DNA of 51,024 bases, taken from positions 1 through 51,024 of the forward strand of contig CAYFJU010000012.1 of the NCBI GenBank assembly GCA_964343505.1, in the 5' to 3' direction. How positions within the stretch are numbered: the stretch's first letter is position 1; the number at the start of each line of letters is the position of its first letter. The position numbers and the translations under genes were made by a program. A model generated the notes under the pieces. That model had not been told where the DNA came from and searched no databases. It saw only the letters and a program-made list of their open reading frames with translations. Below are positions 1-8,399 of the stretch, piece after piece. Origin of the DNA: TCS55 sp964343505. GTDB taxonomy: Bacteria > Fidelibacterota > Marinisomatia > Marinisomatales > TCS55.

Positions 1-2
1 CT

Positions 3-221
3 TCAACAGACAAATTTTATCCCGATTTCGTTTGTAAACTAAAAGATGGACGAATCTTTGTTGTAGAGTATAAAGGGGCGGTTAGATGGACAGATGACGA
101 TTCAAAAGAAAAACGTAGTCTTGGTGAATTATGGGAAAAAAGAAGCATTGGAAAATGTCTGTTCATTATGCCAAAAGGAAAAGACTTTAATACAATTGAA
201 CAGAAAGTAAAGTCGAATTGA
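3..221 (+). CDS. Type III restriction enzyme Res subunit, C-terminal fragment (partial)
   Basis: The reading frame is open from the window edge to a TGA at 219-221 and gives 72 residues; the start lies outside the window. The fragment reads FYPDFVCKLKDGRIFVVEYKG and then a KEKRSLGELWEKRS stretch. This fits the PD-(D/E)xK nuclease core (Asp in PDF, then E-Y-K) at the end of type III restriction Res helicase/endonuclease subunits, which cut DNA with a Mod methyltransferase partner. That partner would be to the left, out of view. The fragment ends with an intact stop, so the truncation is the window boundary and not a mutation. The family call rests on about 70 residues, so a related DEAD/DEAH helicase-nuclease is possible. 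Confidence 0.6.
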   Translation, partial: STDKFYPDFVCKLKDGRIFVVEYKGAVRWTDDDSKEKRSLGELWEKRSIGKCLFIMPKGKDFNTIEQKVKSN

Positions 222-288
222 TTTTGTATTAGTTTATTAGCACTTCCGGCGCCAATACATTAATCCGTAATTTATAAGTCTAATTATC

Positions 289-1845
289 ATGGAAAAAACC
301 CGCGGTAAAATCCTTTGGGTCGACGACGAGATTGACCATCTGAAACCCCATATCCTTTTCTTGGAGGAAAAGGGGTATTCTATTGCGACCTGTGCAAATG
401 GGCGCGAAGGAATTGCCCACGTTAAAAATGACGTTTTTGATCTTGTCCTGTTAGACCAATTCATGCCGGGGTTGGATGGCATTGAAACGTTAAGAGAGAT
501 CAAAGAAATCAATCCAGTCCTGCCCGTGATCATGATCACCAAAAGTGAAGAAGAATGGCTCATGGATGAGGCTATTTCAGAAAAGATTGCCCACTTTTTG
601 ATCAAACCTGTTAATCCCAACCAAATTTTCATGGCCTGTAAACAGGTACTGGAGGACTCAAAAATTCGCGGTGAAAAAACCACCAGTGGTTATTTGCAGG
701 AATTCCAGAAAATTGAATTGGATATTGAAGATGCCGCTACTTTTGCCGATTGGTGGCGGATCTATAACCGTCTCGTGAAATGGCAATTAGATTTTGAAGA
801 ACAAAAAGAGGCGAGCCTCCACCAAATCCTGGATGAACAAATCCAATCTTGTAACCGAACGTTCACCGGTTTTATTGAAGATAATTATGTGAATTGGCTA
901 GGGGATACCGAGCGGCCAATTCTTTCGAGTGATATATTTAAAACCACCGTACAACCAAAATTAGAAAATGATGAAAAGGTATGTCTTTTGGTCATGGACG
1001 CTATGCGACTGGACCAGTTCATGTCTCTCTATCCCTTACTGGCGGAAGATTTTTCAATCAGCATTAAACCATCGGTTTCGATTTTACCCTCTGCGACGCC
1101 ATTCAGTCGAAATGCGATTTTTTCCGGACTTTTCCCTGACGAAATTTGCAAGAAATATCCGGAACAATTTGAAGCAATGGCAACCGATCAAGGCAGTTTA
1201 AACCAATTTGAGCACCCATTCATTAAAGATCAATTATCCAGGAATGGTTTGTCGCAAAAATCACTCCATTATCATAAAATTTGGATGGCTGAGGAAGGAC
1301 AGAAATTTCAATCGCGGGTTGGCCAATATCTCAATTTTGACCTGCTCGCCATCGTGGTGAATTTTGTGGATCAATTGGCTCATCGACGGTCGGAGTCGGA
1401 TGTGCTGAAGGAAATGGTCCCCGATGAAGCCGGTTACCGTCACGCGGTAAAAGTTTGGTATGAAAATTCATGGATTCGGATCGTTTTATCGGAATTGGGT
1501 TCTGCCGGTTACAAAGTCGTTATGACCAGTGATCATGGCAGTATAATGGTCAACCGGAGCGCCATGGTGGCGGCCGATAAGCATTCTTCCTCCGGTGTAC
1601 GCTATAAGCACGGTCGAAATATAAATACCAGTGAAAAAAGTGCCTTTGATATCCGCGATCTCAATGCGTACCGTTTGCCGTCGCTGGGTCACCAAAATAA
1701 TTATTTATTGGCCAAGGACGATTATTTTTTCCTGTATCCCAATGAGCAGCATAAATATATACATCGTCTAAAAGGTAGTTTTCAGCATGGGGGTATCTCC
1801 ATGGAAGAAATGATGGTGCCAATTTTTATCATGGACCCAAAATGA
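289..1845 (+). CDS. porX: PorX: response regulator with PglZ (alkaline-phosphatase-fold) effector
   Basis: The 518-residue protein has a receiver domain at residues 1-120, with acidic D12/D13, phospho-acceptor D56 in DLVLLDQFMPG and K106. A helical linker follows, then a PglZ domain from about 225 to the end. Metal and nucleophile motifs of the alkaline-phosphatase superfamily are visible: VMDAMRLDQF (D237/D242), T270 in LPSATPFSRN, MTSDHGS, and a C-terminal QHGGISMEEM. PorX regulates type IX secretion in Bacteroidota, acting with the PorY kinase and the SigP sigma factor, and its PglZ domain is a zinc phosphodiesterase. It starts the operon and its stop overlaps tsaE by 4 nt. All key residues are present, so the protein looks active. 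The call is strong; a secretion role in this lineage is inferred. Confidence 0.9.
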   Translation: MEKTRGKILWVDDEIDHLKPHILFLEEKGYSIATCANGREGIAHVKNDVFDLVLLDQFMPGLDGIETLREIKEINPVLPVIMITKSEEEWLMDEAISEKIAHFLIKPVNPNQIFMACKQVLEDSKIRGEKTTSGYLQEFQKIELDIEDAATFADWWRIYNRLVKWQLDFEEQKEASLHQILDEQIQSCNRTFTGFIEDNYVNWLGDTERPILSSDIFKTTVQPKLENDEKVCLLVMDAMRLDQFMSLYPLLAEDFSISIKPSVSILPSATPFSRNAIFSGLFPDEICKKYPEQFEAMATDQGSLNQFEHPFIKDQLSRNGLSQKSLHYHKIWMAEEGQKFQSRVGQYLNFDLLAIVVNFVDQLAHRRSESDVLKEMVPDEAGYRHAVKVWYENSWIRIVLSELGSAGYKVVMTSDHGSIMVNRSAMVAADKHSSSGVRYKHGRNINTSEKSAFDIRDLNAYRLPSLGHQNNYLLAKDDYFFLYPNEQHKYIHRLKGSFQHGGISMEEMMVPIFIMDPK

Positions 1846-2276
1846 CCGATTACCATTTTAATTCAGTCGAAGAAACGCAGCACTTTGCAGAAGGATTGGT
1901 GGGTAAGATTCTTGAAGGATCAGTCGTGGCATTAATCGGAAATCTTGGTACTGGGAAAACAACTTTTACGCAAGGATTTGCTCGGGGGCTCGGTATTGAA
2001 GATCATGTCATTTCACCAACATTTAAACTGGTGAGTGAGTATGCGGGAGAGCAAACAATTCTTTATCATATCGATTGTTATCGATTGGATTCTCCTGAGG
2101 AATTCTTAAATATCGGCGGAGAACATTTTTTAAATCAGGAACATGGTATCACGCTGATTGAATGGGCTGAACGTATTGAACCCTATTGGTCCGATGATTG
2201 GATTTACATTCATTTTAATCGTATTGCGGAGGAGCCTAATTCCAGGTCAATTAAAATTTCTGGGATGGTTGCATGA
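1842..2276 (+). CDS. tsaE: TsaE, tRNA threonylcarbamoyladenosine (t6A) ATPase
   Basis: The 144-residue P-loop ATPase matches the usual TsaE/YjeE length. Walker A is GNLGTGKT (residues 33-40), followed by the family's SPTF at about 58-61, a DCYRL motif near 78-82 and IEWAER near 106. TsaE drives the TsaB-TsaD complex that transfers threonylcarbamoyl to A37 of ANN-reading tRNAs in the cytoplasm. Its ATG overlaps the porX stop (ATGA) and its TGA overlaps the tsaB start, so translation is probably coupled. The partner tsaB is next, but tsaD is not in the window. Confidence 0.93.
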   Translation: MTDYHFNSVEETQHFAEGLVGKILEGSVVALIGNLGTGKTTFTQGFARGLGIEDHVISPTFKLVSEYAGEQTILYHIDCYRLDSPEEFLNIGGEHFLNQEHGITLIEWAERIEPYWSDDWIYIHFNRIAEEPNSRSIKISGMVA

Positions 2277-2893
2277 ACATTTTGGCCATCGAAACATCAA
2301 CTGACTGGTGTGGAATTGCCCTAATCCAAGATGAAAAATGCGTTCATAAAATTGAAGAACAAATTCCACGCAAACACGCTGAACAGCTGCCCTTGTTTTA
2401 TGAGTCTCTTCGTGATAATACGAAATTAGATAAAATCACTTTAGATGGCATTGCAGTTTCCATCGGACCAGGATCATTCACAGGTTTACGTGTCGGACTG
2501 GGGTTTGGTAAGGGGTTGGCCTTTGCCCAGGATTTGCCGATTATACCTGTCCCAACCTTACTGGTCATGGCTGCCAATGGCGGATTAAAAACAGATAAAT
2601 TTTCTGTATTGATGTATTCCCATCGGGATATTGTTTACAGTCAGGAATTTTCAGATTTAAAACCAGTCGGACAGGAAAAAGTGGATACATGGGATTCCTT
2701 CGATCATACCGAAGCTGCCATCCATTATGGATGTGAAAAACTCATGCAGGATAATCACTATCTATCCGTTCCCCCCACGGCTGAAATGACAGGGTTACTG
2801 GCTGAAAAACACTATGCTGATTGGATTCAGGAAAATCCTTATGATCTCGTCCCCAATTATATTTCGCCCTTTGAACTGGGACCTAAAAAGTGA
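2273..2893 (+). CDS. tsaB: TsaB, t6A biosynthesis scaffold
   Basis: The 206-residue protein has an ASKHA fold. MNILAIETSTDWCG begins the first domain and the family signature SIGPGSFTGLRVGL lies near residues 63-76, after the RKHAEQL segment. TsaB is catalytically inactive but dimerises with TsaD and is needed for t6A formation. It overlaps tsaE by 4 nt (ATGA) and rimI by 4 nt (GTGA). The C-terminal half is less conserved, as usual for TsaB. The arrangement tsaE-tsaB-rimI is a common bacterial gene order and supports the call. Confidence 0.92.
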   Translation: MNILAIETSTDWCGIALIQDEKCVHKIEEQIPRKHAEQLPLFYESLRDNTKLDKITLDGIAVSIGPGSFTGLRVGLGFGKGLAFAQDLPIIPVPTLLVMAANGGLKTDKFSVLMYSHRDIVYSQEFSDLKPVGQEKVDTWDSFDHTEAAIHYGCEKLMQDNHYLSVPPTAEMTGLLAEKHYADWIQENPYDLVPNYISPFELGPKK

Positions 2894-3342
2894 AACTCCG
2901 TAAAGCCACTTTGAAAGATTTGGATCCCATTTACGAAATGGAGAAACGGATTTTTAACGATCCCTGGGCTAAAGATTCAATCCGGGAGGAATTAAAAAAA
3001 ACAGATCATTCATTAAATTTGGTTTCTGAAATGGATGATAAAATAATCGGATATTTTTTTGCACACTTGGTCGCCGGTGAAGCCCATATCCTGAATCTTG
3101 CTATCAATGTAGCTTATCAGCATCAGGGTTTGGGAAAACAATTTTTAAAGAAAATATTAGAAAATTATCTGCAATATGCAGACGTGTTTTTAGAAGTGAA
3201 ACGGTCTAATTTCCCCGCTATAAATTTGTATCTGCATTTTGGTTTTGAGGAGATTAATATCCGCGAAGGGTACTATGCCGATGGGGAGGATGCAGTCATT
3301 ATGGTAAAAAAAGTGAAAAGCCATGGCTTGGTTTCGTCGTAA
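2890..3342 (+). CDS. rimI: RimI, ribosomal protein S18 N-terminal acetyltransferase
   Basis: The 150-residue protein is a GNAT acetyltransferase. The acetyl-CoA loop QHQGLGKQF lies at about 77-85, and the RimI-type block EVKRSNFPAINLYLHFGF is followed by YYADGEDAVIM. RimI acetylates the N-terminal alanine of ribosomal protein S18. The GTG start at 2890 overlaps the tsaB TGA (GTGA) and no nearby ATG fits better. Its 3' end overlaps accD by 20 nt. The S18 substrate is inferred from the family and the tsaB neighbour; other N-terminal acetylation targets are possible. Confidence 0.88.
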   Translation: MKLRKATLKDLDPIYEMEKRIFNDPWAKDSIREELKKTDHSLNLVSEMDDKIIGYFFAHLVAGEAHILNLAINVAYQHQGLGKQFLKKILENYLQYADVFLEVKRSNFPAINLYLHFGFEEINIREGYYADGEDAVIMVKKVKSHGLVSS

Positions 3343-4162
3343 AGAAAAAAATATAGCGGATCTAGAGAAGAAGGATATCCCCAGCGGACTTTGGATAAAG
3401 TGTCCTTCCTGCACAGAAATCCAGTATAAACCTGAACTGGATAAGAATCATTCTGTCTGCCGCCACTGTGGGCATCATTTCCGTGTGCCCCCTACTGTAT
3501 ATCGCGACCTTCTTTTGGATCGGGGCAGCATAAAAGAATTATTCTCAACCGTAAAATCTGCCGATCCACTCAAATTCAAAGCAGGGAAAAAATATACGGA
3601 TCAGTTGGAAACAGCTATGTCCAAAACTAAGCAGAATGATGCTGTCAATTGTTATTCCGGTAATGTGAATGGGAGAGGCATCATTCTTGGCGTCATGAAT
3701 TTTGGCTTCATCGGTGGTAGTATGGGATCGGTGGTTGGTGAATTGGTTTCACGATCCGTCGATCTCGCCCGAGAGAAAAAAATGCCTTTCATACTTGTTT
3801 GTGCTTCGGGTGGTGCGAGAATGCAGGAATCGGCTTTATCCCTGATGCAGTTAGCCAAAACCAGTTCAAAACTGGCCCGTTTTCAAGAAGAGGGAGGATT
3901 GTATATACCAATCCTCACCGACCCGACAACAGGTGGTGTGACGGCCAGTTATGGCATGTTAGGGGATATCATATTGGCTGAGCCGGGCGCCCTCATCGGT
4001 TTCGCTGGTCCCCGTGTGATTAAGCAAACTATCGGAGAAGACCTGCCGGAAGGATTTCAACGGGCTGAATTTTTGCAAGATAAGGGCTTCGTGGATCACA
4101 TAGTCCCCCGGGAGGAAATGAAAGATATTTTATTTAATATTATCAGGATGCTTACCCAATGA
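3323..4162 (+). CDS. accD: Acetyl-CoA carboxylase carboxyltransferase subunit beta
   Basis: The 279-residue protein has the N-terminal zinc ribbon with four cysteines (C27, C30, C46, C49) and a crotonase-fold carboxyltransferase domain. Glycine-rich segments include GGSMGSVVGE, CASGGARMQES and DPTTGGVTASYGM. AccD pairs with AccA to transfer CO2 from carboxybiotin to acetyl-CoA, giving malonyl-CoA for fatty acid synthesis. The start lies within the rimI 3' end (20-nt overlap); the next Met is well downstream and would remove the zinc ribbon, so this start is secure. accA is not present here. AccD and SurE are linked by an ATGA overlap. Confidence 0.96.
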   Translation: MAWFRRKEKNIADLEKKDIPSGLWIKCPSCTEIQYKPELDKNHSVCRHCGHHFRVPPTVYRDLLLDRGSIKELFSTVKSADPLKFKAGKKYTDQLETAMSKTKQNDAVNCYSGNVNGRGIILGVMNFGFIGGSMGSVVGELVSRSVDLAREKKMPFILVCASGGARMQESALSLMQLAKTSSKLARFQEEGGLYIPILTDPTTGGVTASYGMLGDIILAEPGALIGFAGPRVIKQTIGEDLPEGFQRAEFLQDKGFVDHIVPREEMKDILFNIIRMLTQ

Positions 4163-4923
4163 GCCGTCCTTCAATATTGATATCCAATGATGATGGGATA
4201 TTTTCAAACGGAATCTATGCTCTGTGGGAAGCCATGTCGGAAATCGGTGATACAATCGTTGTGGCGCCCAACACCGAAAAGAGCGCCGTGGGCCATGCCA
4301 TTACACTTTCCGATCCGATCCGGATTGAAAAAGTGAAACGTTCCGGCGGTTTTCGGGGGTATGCGGTAAACGGTACACCGGCTGATTCGGTTAAAATTGC
4401 CGTAAAAGCGATTATGGACGAGAAACCGAATATCATTATTTCAGGTATCAATGCTGGTGCGAATATCGGCCAGAGTTTGCTGTATTCAGGAACGATTTCA
4501 GCCGCAACTGAAGGAACTTTTTTAGGTATTCCATCTATTGCGATTAGTTTGGATGCATGGCGGAATTGTGATTTCACCGCTGCAAAAATTGTGGCCAAAA
4601 AGATCGTTCTGGCTGTTTTAGAAAATGGGCTGCCAAACGCCACACTCTTGAATGTAAACGTCCCGAAAGACCCCGAATCAGGTTTTAAGGGTTATCAAAT
4701 AACCCACCAGGGATCAATCTATTTCAAAGATCATTTTGAAAAGCGGGAAGATCCCCGGGGCCGACTTTATTATTGGATGACGGGTGACATTAGGGATCCG
4801 GATACGGATATTCAATCCGATGGTGTCGCCTTGCGGGAGGGATATGTAAGTATCACACCCTTGCAACTCCAAATGACCAATATGGATTATATGGCTGAAT
4901 TGGCAGAATGGGATCTGGGATGA
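4159..4923 (+). CDS. surE: SurE, 5'/3'-nucleotidase
   Basis: The 254-residue protein has the SurE metal site: ISNDDGI near the N-terminus (D11, D12), the serine in NTEKSAVGHAITL and the SGINAGANIG asparagine block. SurE is a divalent-metal phosphatase acting on nucleoside 5'/3'-monophosphates and is linked to survival in stationary phase. The length is standard. Its start overlaps the accD stop (ATGA) and its stop overlaps the guaA start (ATGA), so it sits inside a coupled operon. In many bacteria surE neighbours pcm; no pcm is present here. Confidence 0.95.
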   Translation: MSRPSILISNDDGIFSNGIYALWEAMSEIGDTIVVAPNTEKSAVGHAITLSDPIRIEKVKRSGGFRGYAVNGTPADSVKIAVKAIMDEKPNIIISGINAGANIGQSLLYSGTISAATEGTFLGIPSIAISLDAWRNCDFTAAKIVAKKIVLAVLENGLPNATLLNVNVPKDPESGFKGYQITHQGSIYFKDHFEKREDPRGRLYYWMTGDIRDPDTDIQSDGVALREGYVSITPLQLQMTNMDYMAELAEWDLG

Positions 4924-6470
4924 GCCAATTGCACGCCGGAGGTGTTGTCATCCTCGATTTCGGCTCCCAGTACACCCAGCTTATCGCCAGGCGGATTCGG
5001 GAACAACACGTTTTTTCCGAAATCCTTTCCCCTGAAACAAGGGCTGAAAAGATTATGGAAAGGAAACCTAAAGCGGTCATCCTTTCCGGCGGGCCCAGCA
5101 GTGTATTTGAAGATTCCGCTCCCAATTACGATTCCAAGGTATTTGATTTGGACATTCCTATTTTGGGGATTTGTTATGGGCTTCAGTTGTTAGCCCATCA
5201 TTATGGTGGGGAGGTTGAACCGGGGATTAAAGGTGAATATGGTTTTGCCAACATCAACGTGAAGCGGTCCGAATCCATTTTGGAAGGCATTTCAGACGGC
5301 ACGCAAGTGTGGATGAGTCACATGGATAAAGTCCGGGCTGTTCCAAAAGGTTGGTCTGTTCAGGCCGAGTCATCCAATGGGATTGTGGCTGCCATGGCCA
5401 ATGACAAAGCCAATAGGTATGCCACCCAATTTCACCCTGAAGTGGTGCATACGGTTGAGGGCGATTCCATTATTTATAACTTTTTGTTCAAGATCGCCCA
5501 TTGTGAGCCCAATTGGACAGCGGGGAATTTCATCCACGAACAGGTTGATCTCATCCGCGATCAAGTCGGAGACAGGAAAGTAATTTGCGGCGTCAGCGGC
5601 GGTGTGGATTCATCCGTTGTGGGGGCCCTCATGCACAAGGCTGTGGGAGATCAATGTACATCTGTCTTAATTGATCATGGTTTGCTGCGGAAAAACGAGG
5701 CGGCCCACTGTGTTTCTGCACTGAAGGACGGCCTGGGCGTCAATATTCTATCCTATGATGAGTCGGATACATTTTTATCCAAACTGTCCGGTGTGGCGGA
5801 ACCCGAAAAAAAGCGGAAAATAATTGGTGAACAATTTATTCGCTCATTCGAAAAAGTGGCCGCCCAAATCGGGGATGCATCCTTTTTGGCACAGGGAACC
5901 CTTTATCCCGATGTGATCGAGAGTGGTGCCAGCATCGGTAAATCAGCCCATGTGATCAAGAGCCATCATAATGTGGGCGGACTTCCGGAAGATATGGAAT
6001 TTGAATTGGTGGAACCCCTCCGTGAGCTTTTTAAGGATGAGGTGCGTAATGTTGGCCGGGAATTAGGATTGCCCGATTTGCTGATCAACCGTCATCCTTT
6101 TCCGGGCCCGGGATTGGCCGTCCGTATTATAGGGGAGATCAACAAATCCCGATTGGATATTCTGCGAGAGGCAGACGATATTTATATGAAAACCCTTCAT
6201 GAAGAAGGGCTATATGATGAAATCTGGCAGGCCTTTGCCGTACTCATCCCTGTAAAAACTGTGGGCGTCATGGGTGACCAGAGAACTTATGAACATCTCT
6301 TGGGATTAAGGGCCGTAACCAGCAGTGACGGCATGACGGCGGACTGGTTCCGGATGCCCGGTGAAGCCCTTTCAAAGATATCCAGCCGGATTGTCAATTC
6401 GGTGAAAGGGGTCAACCGCGTTGTCTATGATGTGACCTCAAAACCGCCGGGAACAATTGAGTGGGAATAA
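4920..6470 (+). CDS. guaA: GMP synthase (glutamine-hydrolysing)
   Basis: From the ATG at 4920 the protein is 516 residues. The class I glutamine amidotransferase domain has C85 in ILGICYGLQ and the H172/E174 pair in TQFHPEV. The ATP-pyrophosphatase domain starts with the PP-loop SGGVDSS (226-232), and the C-terminal dimerisation domain ends with KPPGTIEWE. It aminates XMP to GMP. An ATG at 4908 would add four residues, but 4920 makes the ATGA overlap with surE used throughout this operon. It is the last gene of the run and about 90 nt separate it from glmS. No terminator is obvious after it. Confidence 0.96.
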   Translation: MSQLHAGGVVILDFGSQYTQLIARRIREQHVFSEILSPETRAEKIMERKPKAVILSGGPSSVFEDSAPNYDSKVFDLDIPILGICYGLQLLAHHYGGEVEPGIKGEYGFANINVKRSESILEGISDGTQVWMSHMDKVRAVPKGWSVQAESSNGIVAAMANDKANRYATQFHPEVVHTVEGDSIIYNFLFKIAHCEPNWTAGNFIHEQVDLIRDQVGDRKVICGVSGGVDSSVVGALMHKAVGDQCTSVLIDHGLLRKNEAAHCVSALKDGLGVNILSYDESDTFLSKLSGVAEPEKKRKIIGEQFIRSFEKVAAQIGDASFLAQGTLYPDVIESGASIGKSAHVIKSHHNVGGLPEDMEFELVEPLRELFKDEVRNVGRELGLPDLLINRHPFPGPGLAVRIIGEINKSRLDILREADDIYMKTLHEEGLYDEIWQAFAVLIPVKTVGVMGDQRTYEHLLGLRAVTSSDGMTADWFRMPGEALSKISSRIVNSVKGVNRVVYDVTSKPPGTIEWE

Positions 6471-6489
6471 TTTTATTAATATTCTTATA

Positions 6490-6518
6490 TTGACTTCGTC
6501 GTCGGAAAGGTGATTTAG
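6490..6518 (+). promoter_or_regulatory. Weak promoter candidate for glmS
   Basis: In the 90-nt gap between guaA and glmS, TTGACT (6490-6495) lies 17 nt before ATTTAG (6513-6518). The upstream hexamer is close to the -35 consensus, the downstream one is poor. The gap is long for this operon-dense region, so some initiation here is plausible. No glmS ribozyme-like core can be recognised in so short a leader. Confidence 0.3.
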
Positions 6519-6560
6519 TTCACACCCTCATTCCTCAATAAATAACTAAATTAGAATAAT

Positions 6561-8399
6561 ATGTGTGGTATTGTAGGTTACTACGGAGAGCAAGATGCTG
6601 TACCTATTTTGATGAATGGACTCAAACGCCTGGAATACAGGGGTTATGATTCTGCCGGGATTGCCGTTATGGATGGTAACGGTATTCAATCCATCAAGAG
6701 AGCGGGCAAAGTTGCTGAACTGGATAAACAAGTGGATGATTCCACCCTCAAGGGCGGGATCGGTATCGGCCATACCCGTTGGGCAACCCACGGGGAACCC
6801 AATGATGAAAATGCCCACCCCCATTGGGATCATAGCGGGAATATTGCCCTGATCCATAATGGTATAATTGAGAATTATGATGTAATCAAACGAGTGCTCG
6901 AGCGGAAAGGTATCGGGTTTAAAAGTGATACGGATACAGAAGTCCTCGTTCAACTCATTTCGGATATTTATTATTCTGATGGAATTCCCTTTGAACAGGC
7001 GGTTCAATTGGCCTTGAATCAAGTTGTGGGGGCTTATGGTATAGTCACTTTCTGCAGGGATGAACCGGGGAAAATGGTGGCGGCCCGCTATGGCAGTCCC
7101 CTTGTCCTCGGCCTGGGCGATGATGAATATTTTATCGCCAGCGATGCTTCCCCAATCGTGGATCATACGCGAAACGTCGTGTATTTGGATGAGGGGGAGA
7201 TGGTAACAATCACGGATACGGGTCATGAGATACGTTCCATAGAGAACGATACCATTATCAATAAAACTGCCACCGAGATTGAATTTTCCATCGAGGAAAT
7301 TGAAAAAGGCGAGTTTCCCCATCACATGCTCAAGGAAATTCATGAGCAGGTGAATACCATCACCGATACCATGCGTGGGAGGATCAATCTCAAGGATGGA
7401 ACGGCCCACCTTGGCGGTATTGTCGATTATATGGACCGCATCCAGAAAGCACATCGAATTTATATCACTGCCTGCGGGACGTCCTGGCATGCAGGAATTA
7501 TGGGCAAATACCTCCTGGAAGAATATGCGGGGATTCCCGTCCACGTGGAATATGCTTCTGAATTTCGTTACCGTAAACCGGTTATTGACAGCCGGACGGT
7601 GATCATCGCCATTTCCCAGTCCGGTGAAACAGCGGATACATTGGCGGCCATTCGAAAAGCGAAAGAATTCGGCACACTGACATTAGGAATCTGCAATGTT
7701 GTCGGTTCTTCAATCGCACGGGAAACAGATTGTGGTATTTACACTCACGCCGGACCGGAAATTGGTGTAGCCTCTACTAAGGCCTTTACGGCTCAAGTTA
7801 CGGTCTTATTCTTACTCTCTCTCTGTTTTGGGAGGAAGAACGGCGTATCCCAATCCTCGGGAAAAAACCTCGCCAAAGCCTTATTGGATATCGGGGAACA
7901 AGTACAGCAAGTATTGGATACATCCGATGCGATTCTCGAGGTGGCAAAATCGACGGTGGAAGCGGATAATTTTCTCTACCTTGGGCGGGGGATGAATTTT
8001 CCGGTGGCCTTGGAAGGGGCCTTGAAGCTGAAAGAAATTTCTTATATTCACGCCGAGGGTTACCCGGCGGCGGAGATGAAGCACGGTCCCATCGCCCTCA
8101 TTGATGAAAACATGCCTGTGGTGTTTTTAGCCCCCCACGATCAGACTTACGAGAAAGTATTTTCAAACATTCAGGAGGTTAAAGCCAGAAAGGGTGTCAT
8201 CATTACCGTAACGGATAGGAGAACCAAGGATTTGATGAAAATATCGGATTATATCATTGATGTGCCCGTCACCCATCCGCGGATTTTTCCATTGCTGGCA
8301 TCCATAGCGCTTCAATTATTGGCTTATCATTTAGCGGTTCTCAGAGGATGTCATGTTGATCAACCGCGTAACCTTGCCAAGAGCGTTACGGTTGAATAA
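6561..8399 (+). CDS. glmS: Glutamine-fructose-6-phosphate aminotransferase (isomerising)
   Basis: The 612-residue protein begins MCGIVGYYG, so Cys2 becomes the N-terminal nucleophile of the glutaminase domain after Met removal. Two SIS sugar-isomerase domains follow, with TACGTSWHAG and AISQSGETADT in the first and GRGMNFPVALEGALKLKEISY in the second. The C-terminus ends LAKSVTVE as in the family. It makes glucosamine-6-phosphate, the entry to UDP-GlcNAc for peptidoglycan and surface glycans. It probably starts a new transcription unit after the 90-nt gap. Its 3' end overlaps the next gene by 47 nt. Confidence 0.97.
   Translation: MCGIVGYYGEQDAVPILMNGLKRLEYRGYDSAGIAVMDGNGIQSIKRAGKVAELDKQVDDSTLKGGIGIGHTRWATHGEPNDENAHPHWDHSGNIALIHNGIIENYDVIKRVLERKGIGFKSDTDTEVLVQLISDIYYSDGIPFEQAVQLALNQVVGAYGIVTFCRDEPGKMVAARYGSPLVLGLGDDEYFIASDASPIVDHTRNVVYLDEGEMVTITDTGHEIRSIENDTIINKTATEIEFSIEEIEKGEFPHHMLKEIHEQVNTITDTMRGRINLKDGTAHLGGIVDYMDRIQKAHRIYITACGTSWHAGIMGKYLLEEYAGIPVHVEYASEFRYRKPVIDSRTVIIAISQSGETADTLAAIRKAKEFGTLTLGICNVVGSSIARETDCGIYTHAGPEIGVASTKAFTAQVTVLFLLSLCFGRKNGVSQSSGKNLAKALLDIGEQVQQVLDTSDAILEVAKSTVEADNFLYLGRGMNFPVALEGALKLKEISYIHAEGYPAAEMKHGPIALIDENMPVVFLAPHDQTYEKVFSNIQEVKARKGVIITVTDRRTKDLMKISDYIIDVPVTHPRIFPLLASIALQLLAYHLAVLRGCHVDQPRNLAKSVTVE

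Noticed and set aside
6471..6560. glmS ribozyme in the leader of glmS
   Set aside because: The leader is only 90 nt, too short for the known ribozyme, and shows no pseudoknot core.
6546..7544. Long minus-strand open frame (332 codons) opposite glmS
   Set aside because: It lies fully inside the well-conserved glmS and its product has no recognisable domain.
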